A stretch of 64,000 nt of DNA from Hemerocallis citrina. Taxonomy: Eukaryota > Streptophyta > Magnoliopsida > Asparagales > Asphodelaceae. This document shows, one piece after another, positions 18,967-30,737 of the stretch (the first letter of the stretch is position 1; each line of letters starts with the position of its first letter). A model generated the notes under the pieces. The model did no database searches. It was given only the letters and a program-made list of their open reading frames with translations, and was not told the DNA's origin. The stretch is from positions 184,720,175 through 184,784,174 of the forward strand of contig CM030362.1 of the NCBI GenBank assembly GCA_017893485.1, written 5' to 3'. The translations under genes were made by a program, and so were the position numbers.

Positions 18967-21900
18967 GAGAACTTTATCTTAATGGAATGAAAGCTGTTGT
19001 ATTGTTCGATACTGGATCCTCTCATACATTTGTGTCTCCTAGGTTTGCTAAATTGTTGGGAGTTGAACCGAAGATTTTTCCAGGCAAGATCTTAGCAGTA
19101 ACTACTCCGTCAGGGGAAACTTTAACCACTGATCGGTATTACGCTGATTGCGAGATTGTGATTGGAGATCGAATCTTTGGCATTGATCTGATCGAGCTGA
19201 CTATCTTGGGAGTCGATGTTATCATTGGCATTGATTGGATGTCGGTGTACAGTGCAAGCATCGAGTGTAAGACCAAGACGGTGACAGTGAAGGCTCCAGG
19301 TGGACCTGAAGTCACGTTCCAAGGAAAGAAGAAGTGTTCTAAGCTGGTGGCAACTATCCGCAAGGAAGAGACTCCTGTGGAAGTGCAAGGAATTCCTGTG
19401 GTTCGGGACTATCCGACTGTGTTCTTGGAAGATTTTCCTGGGTTACCTCCGCATCGTGATGTAGAGTTCAGCATCACTGTTCAACCGGAAAGTGCACCCA
19501 TTTCTAAGGCACCGTATAGGATGGCTCCAGTGGAACAGGATGAGGTGAAACGGCAGATTGAGGAACTGTTGGGAAAAGGCTTTATTTAACCTAGTGCGTC
19601 ACCTTGGGGAGCACCAGTGCTTTTGGTAAAGAAGAAGGATGGATCGATGAGAATGTGCATCGATTACCGAGAGCTGAATAAGGTCACTGTTCAGAATAAG
19701 TATCCTATTCCTCGAATTGATGACTTGTTCGATCGTCTACAAGGAGCAGCTGTATTCTCCAAAATAGACCTTCGTTCAGGTTACCACCAAGTGCGAGTGA
19801 AAGCTGAAGATGTGCACAAAACTGCATTTAGAACTCGGCATGGGCATTGCGAATTCTTAGTTATGCCATTCGGAGTGACGAATGCACCCGCAATCTTCAT
19901 GGACTTGATGAACAGAGTTCTGAGGCTGTTTATTGATTCTTTCGTCGTGGTGTTTATCAACGATATCCTTGTGTACTCCAAGTCTGAGGAGGAGCACACT
20001 GAGCATCTGGCAGCAGTTTTGCAGAAGCTGGAAGAGCAGAAGTTGTATGCCAAGTTATCCAAGTGTGATTTCTGGAAATCTGAAGTGGCATTCCTAGGTC
20101 ACATCCTTTCTAAGGAGGGAGTGGCAACTGACCCTCAGAAGATAGAGGCAGTGAGAGATTGGGCTAGGCCTACTACAGTGAAGGAAGTCAGAAGTTTCCT
20201 TGGGATGACTGGATATTACAGGAGATTCATTCAAGGTTATGCTCAGATAGCTGTACCGCTTACTGGACTGACCAAGAAGAATGGGAGCTTCAAGTGGACT
20301 GAGCAATGTGAGGCGAGCTTTCAAGAGCTGAAAGATAAGCTGACTACTGCACCTATTTTGGCTCTTCCTAGAGCAGGTGTTGAGTATGACGTTTATAGCG
20401 ATGCTTCACATCGGGGGCTTGGTTGTGTCTTAATGCAAGAAGGTAAAGTAATCGCTTATGGGTCTAGGAAACTACGACCGCATGAGAAGAACTACCCGAC
20501 TCATGATCTGGAGTTGGCTGCGATTATCTTTGCTTTGAAGCAATGGAGGCACTATGTGTACGGTGAGAAGTTGAACATGTACACGGACCATAAGATCTTG
20601 AAGTATATATATCAGCAGAGGGATCTCAATCTGAGGCAGCGGAGATGGTTGGAAGTGCTCGAGGATATGCGACCTGAGATTAAGTATCATCCTGGAAAAG
20701 CTAATGTTGTTGCTGATGCACTTAGTCGCAAGAGCAGTTTGGCCAGTTTGATTACAACTCAGAAGCATCTGATTGAGGAGTTAGATCGAGCAGGTATTGA
20801 GGTTGTCTTGCAAGGATTGGGAGCATCTTTGGCTCAGTTGAGGCTCCAGCCTACTTTGAATGCAAGGATCATTGCAAGTCAGGAGGTTGATGCTGATATC
20901 TTGGAGATGAAGGAGCAGGTTGGTGCTGGCAGGTTGCCCGAATTTCAAATCAGGGATGGAGTGCTGTGGTTCGGAGATAGGCTGTGCGTTCCAAATCAGG
21001 CGGACCTGAAGGAGAGTATTCTTCAGGAGGCGCATGCTACTCTTTTGTCGGTACATCCTAGGAGTACTAAGATGTACAAAGACATCAAACAGCATTTCTG
21101 GTGGTCAGGTTTGAAGCGGGATGTGGCTGAATTTGTTGCGAAGTGTGAGGTTTGTCAGCAAGTCAAAGCCGAAAATCAGAGACCCGGAGGTCTATTACAG
21201 TCGTTACCTATTCCGGAATGAAAGTGGGATAACATCAGTATGGATTTCATTACGGGATTGCCTAAGAGTTCCAAAGGCAATGATGCAATTTGGGTTATAG
21301 TCGATTGACTTACCAAGTCCGCTCACTTTTTGGCGATGAAACTCACTGCTTCGATGGACAAGTTGGCTGAGATGTATGTTGGTGAGATTGTCAGACTTCA
21401 TGGTGTTCCTTCGACTATTGTGTCTGATCAAGATGCGCGGTTTACTTCGCATTTCTGGAGGAGTCTTCAGGCAGCTTTGGGTACCAAGACAGATTTCAGC
21501 ACTGCTTTTCATCCGCAAACCGCTGGGCAGACCGAGAGAGTCAACCGTATTCTTGAGGATATGCTTCGGTGTTGTATACTAGACTTCGGAGGCAGTTGGG
21601 AAAGGCATTTACCTTTGGTGGAATTTGCCTACAATAACAGTTTTCAGGCTAGCATCGGGATGGCGCCGTACGAAGCTTTGTATGGCAGGAAGTGCAGGAC
21701 TCCTGTTTGTTGGTATGAAGTAGGGGAGCGTCAGTTGTTTGGTCCTGAGCTTGTACAGCAAACTTCTGAGAAGATTGATCTGATCAGGAAAAGGTTGGTG
21801 GAAGCTCAGAGCAGGCAGAAAAGCTATGCAGACAACCGGAGAAGGGACCTTGAGTTTGAGGTTGGTGACTTCGTCTTTCTGAAGGTATCTCCCAGTAAAG

Positions 21901-22280
21901 GTGTGGTTCGTTTTGGCAAAGGCGGGAAGTTAGCCCCGAGGTTTATAGGCCCGTACAAGATATTGAAAAGGATCGGGAAAACTGCTTACCGGCTTGAATT
22001 ACCGGAAGAGTTGTCTCAGGTGCACAATGTCTTTCATGTGTCTATGCTGAGATGTTATATTCCAGACCCGAGTCATCATTTGCCTGAAGTGCCGGAAGGT
22101 TTGCAGTTAGACCTGAATTACATCGAGTCTCCTGTTGAGATTGTTGATCGTCGAGAGAAAGTCTTGAGGAATAAGACGATACCGATGGTCAAGGTAGTCT
22201 GGAGAAACCACTTGGTTGAAGAGGCTACTTGGGAGTCTGAGGAGAGAATGTTGAAGGACTATCCTGAGCTTTTTGCTTGA
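18888..22280 (+). pseudogene. pol: Tekay Pol with three in-frame stops
   Basis: One frame runs through the whole region. The protease active site DTGSS is at 19008. RT shows [10 protein letters not shown] near 19770 and the catalytic motif near 19953, where the expected first Asp is Asn (codon 19959, AAC). RNase H ([10 protein letters not shown]) is near 20392. Integrase has a Cys/His finger at about 21030-21160 and the core DDE segments with DQDARF near 21427 and [13 protein letters not shown] near 21529. The tail ([21 protein letters not shown]) is the chromodomain-like segment typical of Tekay/Del. Stops lie at 19587 (TAA), 21219 (TGA, at a Trp position) and 21306 (TGA, at an Arg position). 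This copy is not functional. Confidence 0.95.
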
Positions 22281-22366
22281 TTGTATTTTTGTATCTTTTG
22301 TTCTTGTTGTGTGTGTTGTATTTTGTTTCTCGCTCTTGATTGTAGTTCCGAGGACGGAACTATTCT

Positions 22367-22379
22367 AAGGAGGGAGTGC
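22367..22379 (+). other. Polypurine tract of the Tekay element
   Basis: AAGGAGGGAGTG lies directly before the 3' LTR and would prime plus-strand DNA synthesis. It is also conserved beside the LTR at 634. Confidence 0.85.
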
Positions 22380-25300
22380 TGTAATACCCTGATTTTTCAA
22401 TTAATGAAAAATTATTTATTTTGCACGTAGTGTGCACGTGCAATATTTTGTTTGGATTATTTTATTGATGTGTATAAATATTTAAATATTTTCTCACATT
22501 ATTTTGTACAAAAAGCCTTTTTTTAAACAAATAGAAAGCCTTATTTTAATTTAATGAAAAAGCCTTTTCTTAAAAAGCCCAAATGTATTTTTATTTTATT
22601 TATTTTAATAAACCATTTTGGCCCAAAAATAAAGCCCATGAATAAATCTATTTTTAATTAAACTTGTCATGTAGAAGACTAATTTATCATTATTTTATTT
22701 TTGTACAAATTAAATTGTACAAATTTGGTCCTAGTTGCATGCACGTGCACTACACGTACACGTGCAGTGCACACTCTTGATGGGGCCGGTTTGCATTCTT
22801 TTTGGGAGGAAATTTTGAATTTAGTCATGGTGTTCATGGAGGTAGTTTTGGGGATGTGGGTAGTTTTTATAACTCCTACTCTAATCTTGGCCCTCCATTC
22901 TACAACCAACTAATCAATCTTGGCCCTCCATCTTACTTGTTTTCAAGTATAAATACCCCCCCTCTCATGGCTATTTTCATATGCAAATTTTATCTTTCCA
23001 AACTATAGTTTAATTTAGTAATAGTGTGAGTTATAAAAGATAGAGAGATTGTGTGGGAGTGCTTGCTTGTTCCAAGGAGGAGTGGCCGGCTACTACAAGG
23101 GGAGCATTCGGTTTTGCTTGGTGTGGAGCTTGTGCACGCTTTGTCTAGGAGGAGGTGCTTTCATTTGCAAGGACTTGTTGCTTTTTGTGTTTATTCTCCA
23201 TTCAAGGTGGGTAAACCTTCCATATTTCTAATGTAGGAATCTATGCTATATTTAATTGTCAAACTATGCATGAAAAAGAATACTAATAAGAACACACTCT
23301 AATTGAAAAGTTAGTGTATGAATTGATTGAAATGTTGTGATTAACTTGTGTGAAATTCTAGCATGAAATTAAATTGTGTGTAGAATTCTCCATGATTATT
23401 AGTATGAATGAATGATGGTGGAATATTTCTAGCATGATGCATGAAAATTTCCCATTAGAACGCTTGTTAATTGTATTATTGAAACATGCAATTGATTAAG
23501 AAAAAGGCACACTTTAATTTGAAAAGAGTGATTTTCTTGTATGATTGAGATGTAATTATGCTAATTGATAAGTGATAGTATACTTTGTGACATAGATGAA
23601 CTAATGAAATTACTTTGTTATCATCAAAGAAGAACTACTCAAAAATTAGTAGTTTTGAGTTTTACCTATTCATATGCTAAATAGACTTTATGTTGATATG
23701 GGTATGGATAAATCCAAAATATATGTGTTTGTTGAATAAGAATTAATAACAGTGAATTATCATAAGAAAAATTGTGAATAAAAAGGGATTAGAAGACTAA
23801 TTGATTATTCAATGTCGAAAATAAAAAGTATAGTAGTCTTAATGAACAATTCATTAATTTGTGTGGAAAAAACTATGTTTTTAGTGCAAAAAATTATTTT
23901 ATACTTGCTGTTATGAAAATCAGGTGAAGAGGAGTTAATCTGGAATTTTTCAGTAGTTTTTATAAAGGCAATATGAATGAAGATTAATTTGAACATCGAG
24001 TTGTTTTTTTAAACAGTACGAATATGAAACATATGGGTTTTTATTGGGTATTGTGACAACCTGAGCTAGTAGCTCAGGCTGTCACTGAGTGCGGCTGGCT
24101 TCTCTGGGGTGAGCGGTTCGAACCCTGTGTTCACAACATTTTTTTTGTGCATTTGAAAATATATATAACTTTCGACCCGAAAGCATATATACTAAATTCG
24201 CCCCCTTCATTTCGCTAGCACAGTTCGGCTGCATGGCGGGTGCTCTTGGCCTTGTTTCCGTTGTGCCTGGGTTCGATTCTCACCCTCGCCATATATAAAA
24301 AAATATTTTTTTTGGGAGTTTTAGATGTCCAAAAAATGTGGAAAAAATATGGTAATTCTCATAAAAATGTAAAGAATTTTATAAGAATGATTTGGGTATT
24401 ATTTGAATAAATTTTACTATGGTTTGGAGTCAAAAAGCATATATAGACATATGGTTCTATATAGATTACTGATATGAATTTATAACTTGAAAGAATAAGT
24501 GAATTGACACATTAAGAGTTGATTTGGCAAAAATGAAATGTGGTTATATGATATGATGCAATTATTTTCTCACTTGTGGAACAATATGAAGTGTGCATAT
24601 TGTTTAGTGATGTGGAATTATTGATGTGATAATTGATAAGTATATGCAATTTATGTGCAACGATGGACTTGTGAATAAAAGTGAAATCATGAATTGAAAA
24701 GAGAATATACATGTGAGTATGAGAACTCAACATGGAAAATTTATAAGTTGAAGAATGTAAAATGAAATTTGAAATAGAGTAGCTAAGTCTCCCCGGCATT
24801 GAGAAAGGAAAGGAAATGAAATGAAATTAGACCAAGGTTGGTCATGATGAAATGAATGAATAAGTCCGGTTGATGGAGAGGCTAACTCTAGAGATTAATT
24901 TTGTTCATGATTTTTAATAAAAACTAAGGATTAGTACATAGTGGAGACGTGATGAAAGTAGGAGAAAAACACGAGTTGAAGGCCATCAGATTGCGGCGGA
25001 GAGTATTTCACAGGTTCTTCACGATGAGTCGTGACATGACGTGGATACGGCTCCAGGGTGCCATGGCGGCGGAGAGTATTTCACAGGTTCTTCACGATGC
25101 GTCGTGACATGACGTGGATACTGCTCCAGGGTACCGTCCCTGTGGTGACACTTGTGGGATGTTTGGTGACTGCATGAGGATCGTGTGCCATGAAGGAGGC
25201 TGAATTGTCCATAGGTTCTTCACGATGTGTCGTGACATGACGTGGGATTCTCCTCCAGTTTCTGTACACGTGCTTGCACTCATAGATCATCTAAGACACT

Positions 25301-25865
25301 ACCGTAGTTACAGTAGTAGATTAAGTCATGGCGAGGGATTGAACCCTACAAAGATGCAGAATGATTAAGAGGCTTGCCCTCGGACCTATGTAGTATGGGA
25401 TGCATAGACTCCGAACAAGTGTGCATTAGTGTCATGTAACATAAATAATTGCATTAAGGACTAAGTGCACAATCACAACACGACATCAATAGGGTAGTCC
25501 CTTTAATTGAATGTGACAAGTTTGTATTTGTTAAATATGGAAGGTTATACTATTTCCGGCATAGAGAGGATGGCCGTGTATAATGTTCGTCGGTTCAATA
25601 AACTGACGTACCCACAGTCTTATATGCAGGTAAATGTCATGTTAAAGATTAAAGAAGAATGGATGCTTAAAGATTATACCATGCTGTTGTACATTTACTT
25701 AATTATTGTATTTTACTTCCGCTGTGCAAAAGAAAAGTGTAATATTGATGTAATCTCTGATGTATGATGAAAAGTTTTAATTTCCCTGTAAAATTGTACT
25801 AAAAAAAGTGAAAAGATCCTGTAGAACATCTCGAATTCAGTGTATTTGGGATTCGGGGCGTTACA
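22380..25865 (+). repeat. 3' LTR of the Tekay element
   Basis: Runs from TGTAATACCC to GGGGCGTTACA (3,486 bp), without the CACTA insertion. It carries the TATA box at 22948, splice-like donor at 23217, tRNA-like modules at 24063-24310, the minisatellite at 24990-25245 and the acceptor-like site at 25629. Scattered single-base differences separate it from the 5' LTR, about 1% by eye. Confidence 0.95.
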
Positions 25866-25870
25866 ACCTG
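25866..25870. repeat. Target-site duplication ACCTG (right copy)
   Basis: Matches 8320-8324 exactly. Confidence 0.9.
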
Positions 25871-26820
25871 GCCCCACGGGCCCCAAACTGACCCACCGAC
25901 CTCACACACTTGAACCCTAGATTCATGGTGTTCGCGACAACCGGCGCGGGAGGATGCTCTGGCGCGACATAGTCGCTCCGCGCCGATTGAGACAAGCACT
26001 CCAAAAGTTGAGACAAGTGAGCGCACATCATGGAGGGACCCCATCTTTGGGCTTAAGCTCCACAATCGTGCAAAACAACCTAACCCTACTAGAGCGTCTC
26101 TCTTTAGAGTCGGACAACGGCACTTCCAAGCATACCCGGCTTCTTCACACGCACTACCAACCTTCGGAAACACTAAATCACTGCGGCAGATCGCCGTGAA
26201 TGGCCCCAAGAGTGTGGACATGGTGGCAAGCGCAAAGAACAACCGGGCCAACAACAAGCAAAGTCCACCAAACCCAACCCAAGCCAAAACTGCCGGCCGC
26301 GGGGGGGGGGGGGGGGGGGGGGGCGGGCATGCCGACAACCGGGCCCCGACAGTAGAGCTCGGATCTGGGCCATCGGCGCACCTCACCATCGGCCTCAGAT
26401 CTGGGCATTCCGACGGTCGTCGTGGGTCATCGTCGTTGGGGAGGGGGGGCTTGCCGAACCACCGAGCGCACCTAGTTGAGGTCGGATCTGGGCCATCAGC
26501 ACCTCTCTCCATCGGCTACAGATCTGGGCCACACCATCGGCTACGACCACCGGGATGTCGTCCCCTTCCCAGATCAAAGATCAAGTCACCGTCGCTGGTG
26601 GGCTTCGTCGAAACTAAGATCGTCGAAGATGGGCGGCGCATCGGGAAGAAGAGGGAAGTAGGGTAGCATGGCGGGGGAGGGGCACCAGGGCAGCGGCGGT
26701 GCACCCTAGCTGCCGCCCCACACACACCTAGATCTAGGGTTTTCTAGTTAAGTTTTTTGGTGGGGGAGAAGTTTCTCTCTCTAGAACTTCTAGAAAGAGA
26801 GACTCATGAGATATGTTTAC
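25871..26820 (-). mobile_element. Minus-strand retroposon, 5' part
   Basis: Read on the minus strand, the retroposon begins near 26820 with CTCTCTTTCTAGAAGTTCTAGAG and a leader with AACCCTAGATCTAGG, then G/C-rich segments repeating GGCCCAGATC. This looks like the leader of a LINE or of a host transcript. It continues at 8319-7497. A minus-strand open frame here runs into the Tekay LTR at 25865, so it is not a gene. The matching GATTGTAGC lies at 26821-26829. Confidence 0.5.
26301..26323. repeat. Run of 23 Gs
   Basis: An uninterrupted G23 tract followed by CGGGC lies within the retroposon leader. A C15 run lies at 26903-26917. Length at such runs is unreliable in any sequencing technology. 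Confidence 0.9.
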
Positions 26821-26919
26821 GATTGTAGCTTTGTTGGATTTGATTGTTATCTAATCTAATGTAAGCATAAATGAAACTGGTGAGGCAAAAACTTGTTAGA
26901 TGCCCCCCCCCCCCCCCTG

Positions 26920-27301
26920 CAATCGTTTTGGTCGTTGTTGGTACTTTCGACCAACTTTTGTAGCTTAAGAAAAGAATGCGAGGATTTCTTGCTACTAGAT
27001 TGCAAAATTTTCCAAGCTTACTACCGGCCTCTCCAATTGATCGATTGACATTGTTGCTATTCACCAATATCATTTCAATGTTTGGGAGCTTCCATACTTC
27101 CTTCATCTTCGTTGGTCCCATCGACCTCCTCGAGGTGGTGGGCGTGCTACCTTCACCCACCTCGACTGTAGTAGCACCTACATCCGCCGCTCCTCCAATC
27201 TCTTCCATAGGATGCTGAGTAGAAGGACCCATGCTAGGAGGCTCTACGGCCTCCTCTTGGTTGTGCACAATCTTGACCAACTTCCTTTTTGTTCTCGCCA
27301 T
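26920..27301 (-). pseudogene. CACTA accessory protein (TNPA-like) N-terminal part
   Basis: Starts at ATG 27301 with a basic MARTKRKLVK, then a low-complexity acidic and Pro/Ser/Thr segment. A conserved block follows (GPTKMKEVWKLPNIEMILV, then IGEAGSKLGKFCNLVARNP and FLSYKSWSKVP) that matches the shape of the Ptta/En/Spm plant transposase family. The frame breaks at the C15 run (26903-26917) and no further conserved sequence is seen. The full protein would bind element DNA with TNP2. Confidence 0.7.
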
Positions 27302-27604
27302 ATGTCACCTGTTCAAAGAAAAATCCAGATAAATTATAAAAAAATCAACCAAACGAACATATGAAAAATAATGACATGAAAGCAATGAGTACTTAAAACC
27401 ACCCCAAATTTTCACAATATACCAACAGTTTTTAGCTTTTATGTTAAATAACATTAATTACAATCAGTTAAACATTAAGTTCCGCTAATTAACGGTAGTG
27501 ACATGTATGAAAATAATTGACACTTAATTGAAATGACATAAAAACAAGAATCTGCATAAGATACTATATTACAACATCATCAAATACATGTCCATCTTCT
27601 CCAT

Positions 27605-27750
27605 TCATACGAAGCCAAGTAGGACAACTATTAACATAAAAACGTTTACATCAAATGTAGGAAACTCAGAAGCAATAAAATTGTTCCCAATATCAACATC
27701 TTCATCATTTGAATCATCCCCCAGTTGAAATACATTTCTTGGCTGCATAG
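27605..27750 (-). pseudogene. TNP2 transposase C-terminal end
   Basis: On the minus strand PMQPRNVFQLGDDSNDEDVD resembles the acidic end of CACTA TNP2 proteins. It abuts the copia target duplication at 27751. When the copia element and one GTAGT are disregarded, this frame continues directly from the piece at 30738. Confidence 0.65.
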
Positions 27751-27755
27751 GTAGT
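27751..27755. repeat. Target-site duplication GTAGT of the defective copia
   Basis: GTAGT precedes the 5' LTR and recurs at 30733-30737 right after the 3' LTR. Confidence 0.85.
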
Positions 27756-28460
27756 TTTTGGGTTTTATGTCTTCCATACTTATTCGGTGTGAAGAGAAGA
27801 TGGTGATACAAGTAGAGGGTTCGAAGCAAAGGATCGAAGAGAAGGAGAAACAGTCAGCAGTAGTAGTAGCCAACAGAGAATGGGACAGTCGACCGTGCAG
27901 TCGACTGTCACCTTCTCAAGTCGATGGTCTGGGCGTTGCAGTCGACCGCAACTATGTGCGGTCGACCGTCTGCAGCGCTGATGGATTTTTTGGGTGCGGG
28001 TGATTCGATTGAAGCCCCCTTTGTCTTCTGATTAGATCGTACGGCTCTAATTGTATTTTTATCTCTTTAGTATACATCAGATGGCTATTGTATCAAGATA
28101 TCTAAACTACGGTTTCTCTAGATCTATAAATACAATGTAAACAGCTCCTAGAGCGATATGATTCTATTGAGTGCTGAATAGAAAAAGGAAGTACTTCATA
28201 TGAGAAGGTGAGAGAGTTTCTCCATTGTAAGCAGCAACCAAGTTCCACTTAGGCTTGAGAGAGGGTCGTTGTGAGAATTGTAATATTTCTGTATTTTCTC
28301 TATTTGAAATAACATCTCGGTTCTGCCTTCCCCAGATTAAGGCAAAAGCCCCAACCAGTATAATTCTTGCGTGCTTTGTATGATTGGTGCGATTTAGTTT
28401 TACTTGGTGGTTTTTGTTAATTGTGTCAAAGACTCAACAAGATCCTCAGTCTTCCTAATA
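27756..28460 (+). repeat. 5' LTR of the defective copia
   Basis: Aligned with 30042-30732 along its length. A cluster of CAGTCGAC/GTCGACCG palindrome-like motifs lies at 27893-27973. The leader side has CTATAAATACAATG near 28123 and ends CTTCCTAATA, where the 3' LTR has TTTCTTGACA. Confidence 0.88.
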
Positions 28461-28512
28461 GGTGGTATCAGAGCAATCAGGTTTGTGGATTTGTTTGAGT
28501 TCCTGGGAAGAG

Positions 28513-29230
28513 ATGGCAGGTCAAAAGATAAAAATCAAGCAGTTTGATGGTAAGATCAACTTCAATCTATGGAAGGTGGATATGTATGATGTTTTGGTTC
28601 AGATGGACTTGCACATTGTCTTTGAAGAGAAGAAGGCAAACCACATGAAGCAGGAGAAGTGGGATGAGATTTGTTTGAAGGCCTTGAGTTTAATCCGGTT
28701 GCAACTGATGGATGATATCAAGTGTAATATTCTTGAGGAGGCAAGTGCGGCGAGTCTGTGGGCGAGACTCAAATCTGACTAATAGGGATCGTCGTTGCTA
28801 TATCAGATGTATTGGAAGAGGAAGTTGTTTAGGTTCTCAATGAAGGAAGGTACTCATCTTCAAGATCATATTGTGGAGTTCAATAAGGTAATATATGAAC
28901 TGAAGGCGATTAATGCTGATGATCTTAGCAAAGAGGATAAAGCATTCAACTTGATATATTTACTACCAACTTCTTTGATCACTTGATAACTACCATTCTT
29001 CACGGGAAGTCATCCAAGGAGACACTTACAGTAGCTAGAGTGATTAAGGATTTGAAGGAAGATGAACTAAGAAAGGAGACTCATAAAGGAGTGCCTATTT
29101 TGACATAGTGCTTTGCGCTGGATGGTGATACTTCAATTGGAAGGGATGCGGCACACAAGGGTACGATTCGTTGCCATTATTGTAGAGGAGTTGGGCATAC
29201 AAGAAAGACTTTCGCAAGTGGTTGATTCAG
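28513..29230 (+). pseudogene. gag: Copia gag remnant
   Basis: ATG 28513 opens MAGQKIKIKQFDGKINFNLW, a standard copia gag start. A TAG at 28780 interrupts it. A second segment (WKRKLFRFSMKEGTHLQDHI, EFNKVIYELKAI, LLPTSL) carries on from 28807. After frame changes, a damaged zinc knuckle (CHYCRGVGHTRKT) is near 29170, lacking the last Cys. Confidence 0.85.
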
Positions 29231-29339
29231 AATAGTGACACTAAAGAAGGGGAGAAAACATCTCCCTCTCGGAGCAATTATGAGAAGAACTTCCTGAATC
29301 AAGATACCAACTTGAATCTATATCTGATGAGCTTGAAAC

Positions 29340-29721
29340 AAGAAGACATATATCATCGTTATTACCTGACTTAGTGGTGCTGACTATATGGGCTTGTTCT
29401 TACAAGTTGTCAACATGCCGTAGTGTGAGGATGGGGAGTGGTGAAATTTGTGAAGTAGTGGGTGAGGGAACAGTTGAATTGGAGACGCCAGATGGTAAAT
29501 GGTTCATAGTAGAAGAGGTAATGCATATTCCTTCGATACAGCAGAATTCGATATCCTTGGGGACTCTTGATGCTCGTGGCTCCAGGTACATAGTTCGAGG
29601 TGGAGTTTTGACAGTTTGGGATAGTCATCGTAAGATAATGAATGGTAAGAGAAAAATTGGGCAGGGTCAGCACAACTTCTACCAGCTTTGTGGGACCAGG
29701 AAAACTCGGCCGAGTGTATGA
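29340..29721 (+). pseudogene. Copia protease-region remnant
   Basis: The frame resembles the segment after the protease active site of copia polyproteins: MGSGEICEVVGEGTVELETP, VEEVMHIPSIQQNSISLGTL, then GGVLTVW. The catalytic Asp motif itself is not recognisable upstream. From 29722 to 30029 I see only non-coding sequence, so the rest of pol was deleted. Confidence 0.7.
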
Positions 29722-30041
29722 AAGCCCATTGTTTCTAAAGCATATATAGTAAATCGTCACTAGAATTACCAAATTGAGACTGCAACGTTCGAATACCGTT
29801 GGAAGGTGGAGAGAGCCTTGATGTAGGTGGAGTTCGTGTGGAGGGTGGAACCTCCATGGTTACATCTACAGGGGTGTGCCCTTGAGGGGGGGTATACAGC
29901 TGGAGGAAAATACGTGGAGGATCGTTCAACTAGCAGAAGAAGCCATAGAAACGTGTTGTTTACAAAGTGGAGAAGAAAGGTCTAAAAGAGTTTTAAATCA
30001 CACAGGTATGGATTCATGAGTATGCAATCTAAGGTGGAGAT

Positions 30042-30732
30042 TGTTGGGTTTTATGCCTTACATACTTATTCGGTGTGAAAAGAAGATGGTGATACAAGTA
30101 GAGGATTCGAAGTGAAGGATCAAAAAGAAGGAGAAACAGTCTGCAGCATTAGCAGCCAACAGAGAATGAGACAGTTGACCGTGCGGTCGACTATCTTGTT
30201 CTCGGGTCGATGATCTAGGAGTTACGGTTGACCGTCCACGACACTGAAGAATTTTTTTGGGTGTGGGTTTGTTGATTTGATTGAAGCCCACTTCGTATTC
30301 TGATTAGATCGTACGGCTCTAATTGTATGTTTATCTCTTCAATATACATCGGATAACTATTGTATCAAGATATCTGAACTAGGGTTTCTCTAGATCTATA
30401 AATACAATGTAAACAACACCTAGAACGATATGATTCTATTGAGTGCCGAATAGAAGAAAAGAGTATTTCATATGAGACTGTGAGAGAGTTTCTCCATTGT
30501 ACGCCGCAACAAAGTTCCAGTTAGGCTTGAGAGAGGGTCGTGATGAGAATTGTAATATTCCTATATCTTCTCTAGTTGAGATAACATCTCGGTTCTTCCT
30601 CCCCCGGATTAAGACGAAAGCCCCAACCGGGACAATTCTTGTGTACTTTGTGTGATTGGTGTGATCTAGTTTTGCTTGGTGGTTTTTGTTGATTGTATTG
30701 AAGACTCAACAAGATCCTCAGTTTTCTTGACA
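30042..30732 (+). repeat. 3' LTR of the defective copia
   Basis: TGTTGGGTTTTATG to TTCTTGACA, 691 bp. It is clearly diverged from the 5' LTR by many single-base changes, so this insertion is older than the Tekay or 46379 elements. Confidence 0.9.
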
Positions 30733-30737
30733 GTAGT

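Larger units (their letters stand above)
8325..25865 (+). mobile_element. Tekay/Del-type Ty3/gypsy chromovirus, complete but mutated
   Basis: The element has two ~3.49-kb LTRs (8325-17324 once the CACTA insertion is discounted; 22380-25865), a tRNA-Met type primer site at 17328, a small coiled-coil frame, gag, pol in the order protease, RT, RNase H, integrase, a C-terminal chromodomain-like segment, and a polypurine tract at 22367. Without the CACTA insertion it is about 12.0 kb. The LTRs differ by roughly 1% by eye (not computed), which suggests recent insertion. Pol has three in-frame stops and an RT active-site change, so this copy cannot move by itself. It sits inside the retroposon at 7497-26820. 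Confidence 0.95.
27756..30732 (+). mobile_element. Defective Ty1/copia element, deletion derivative
   Basis: About 3.0 kb with ~0.7-kb LTRs (27756-28460 and 30042-30732), primer site TGGTATCAGAGC at 28463, a purine tract CTAAGGTGGAGA at 30030, and a 5-bp duplication. The interior holds broken gag and a protease-region remnant only; integrase, RT and RNase H are missing. The 5' LTR starts TTTTGGG where the 3' LTR has TGTTGGG, a point change. It inserted into the TNP2 gene on the opposite strand. Confidence 0.92.

Noticed and set aside
25799..26512. 237-codon minus-strand open frame rich in proline
   Set aside because: It runs across the border between the retroposon and the Tekay LTR at 25865, so it did not exist before that insertion.
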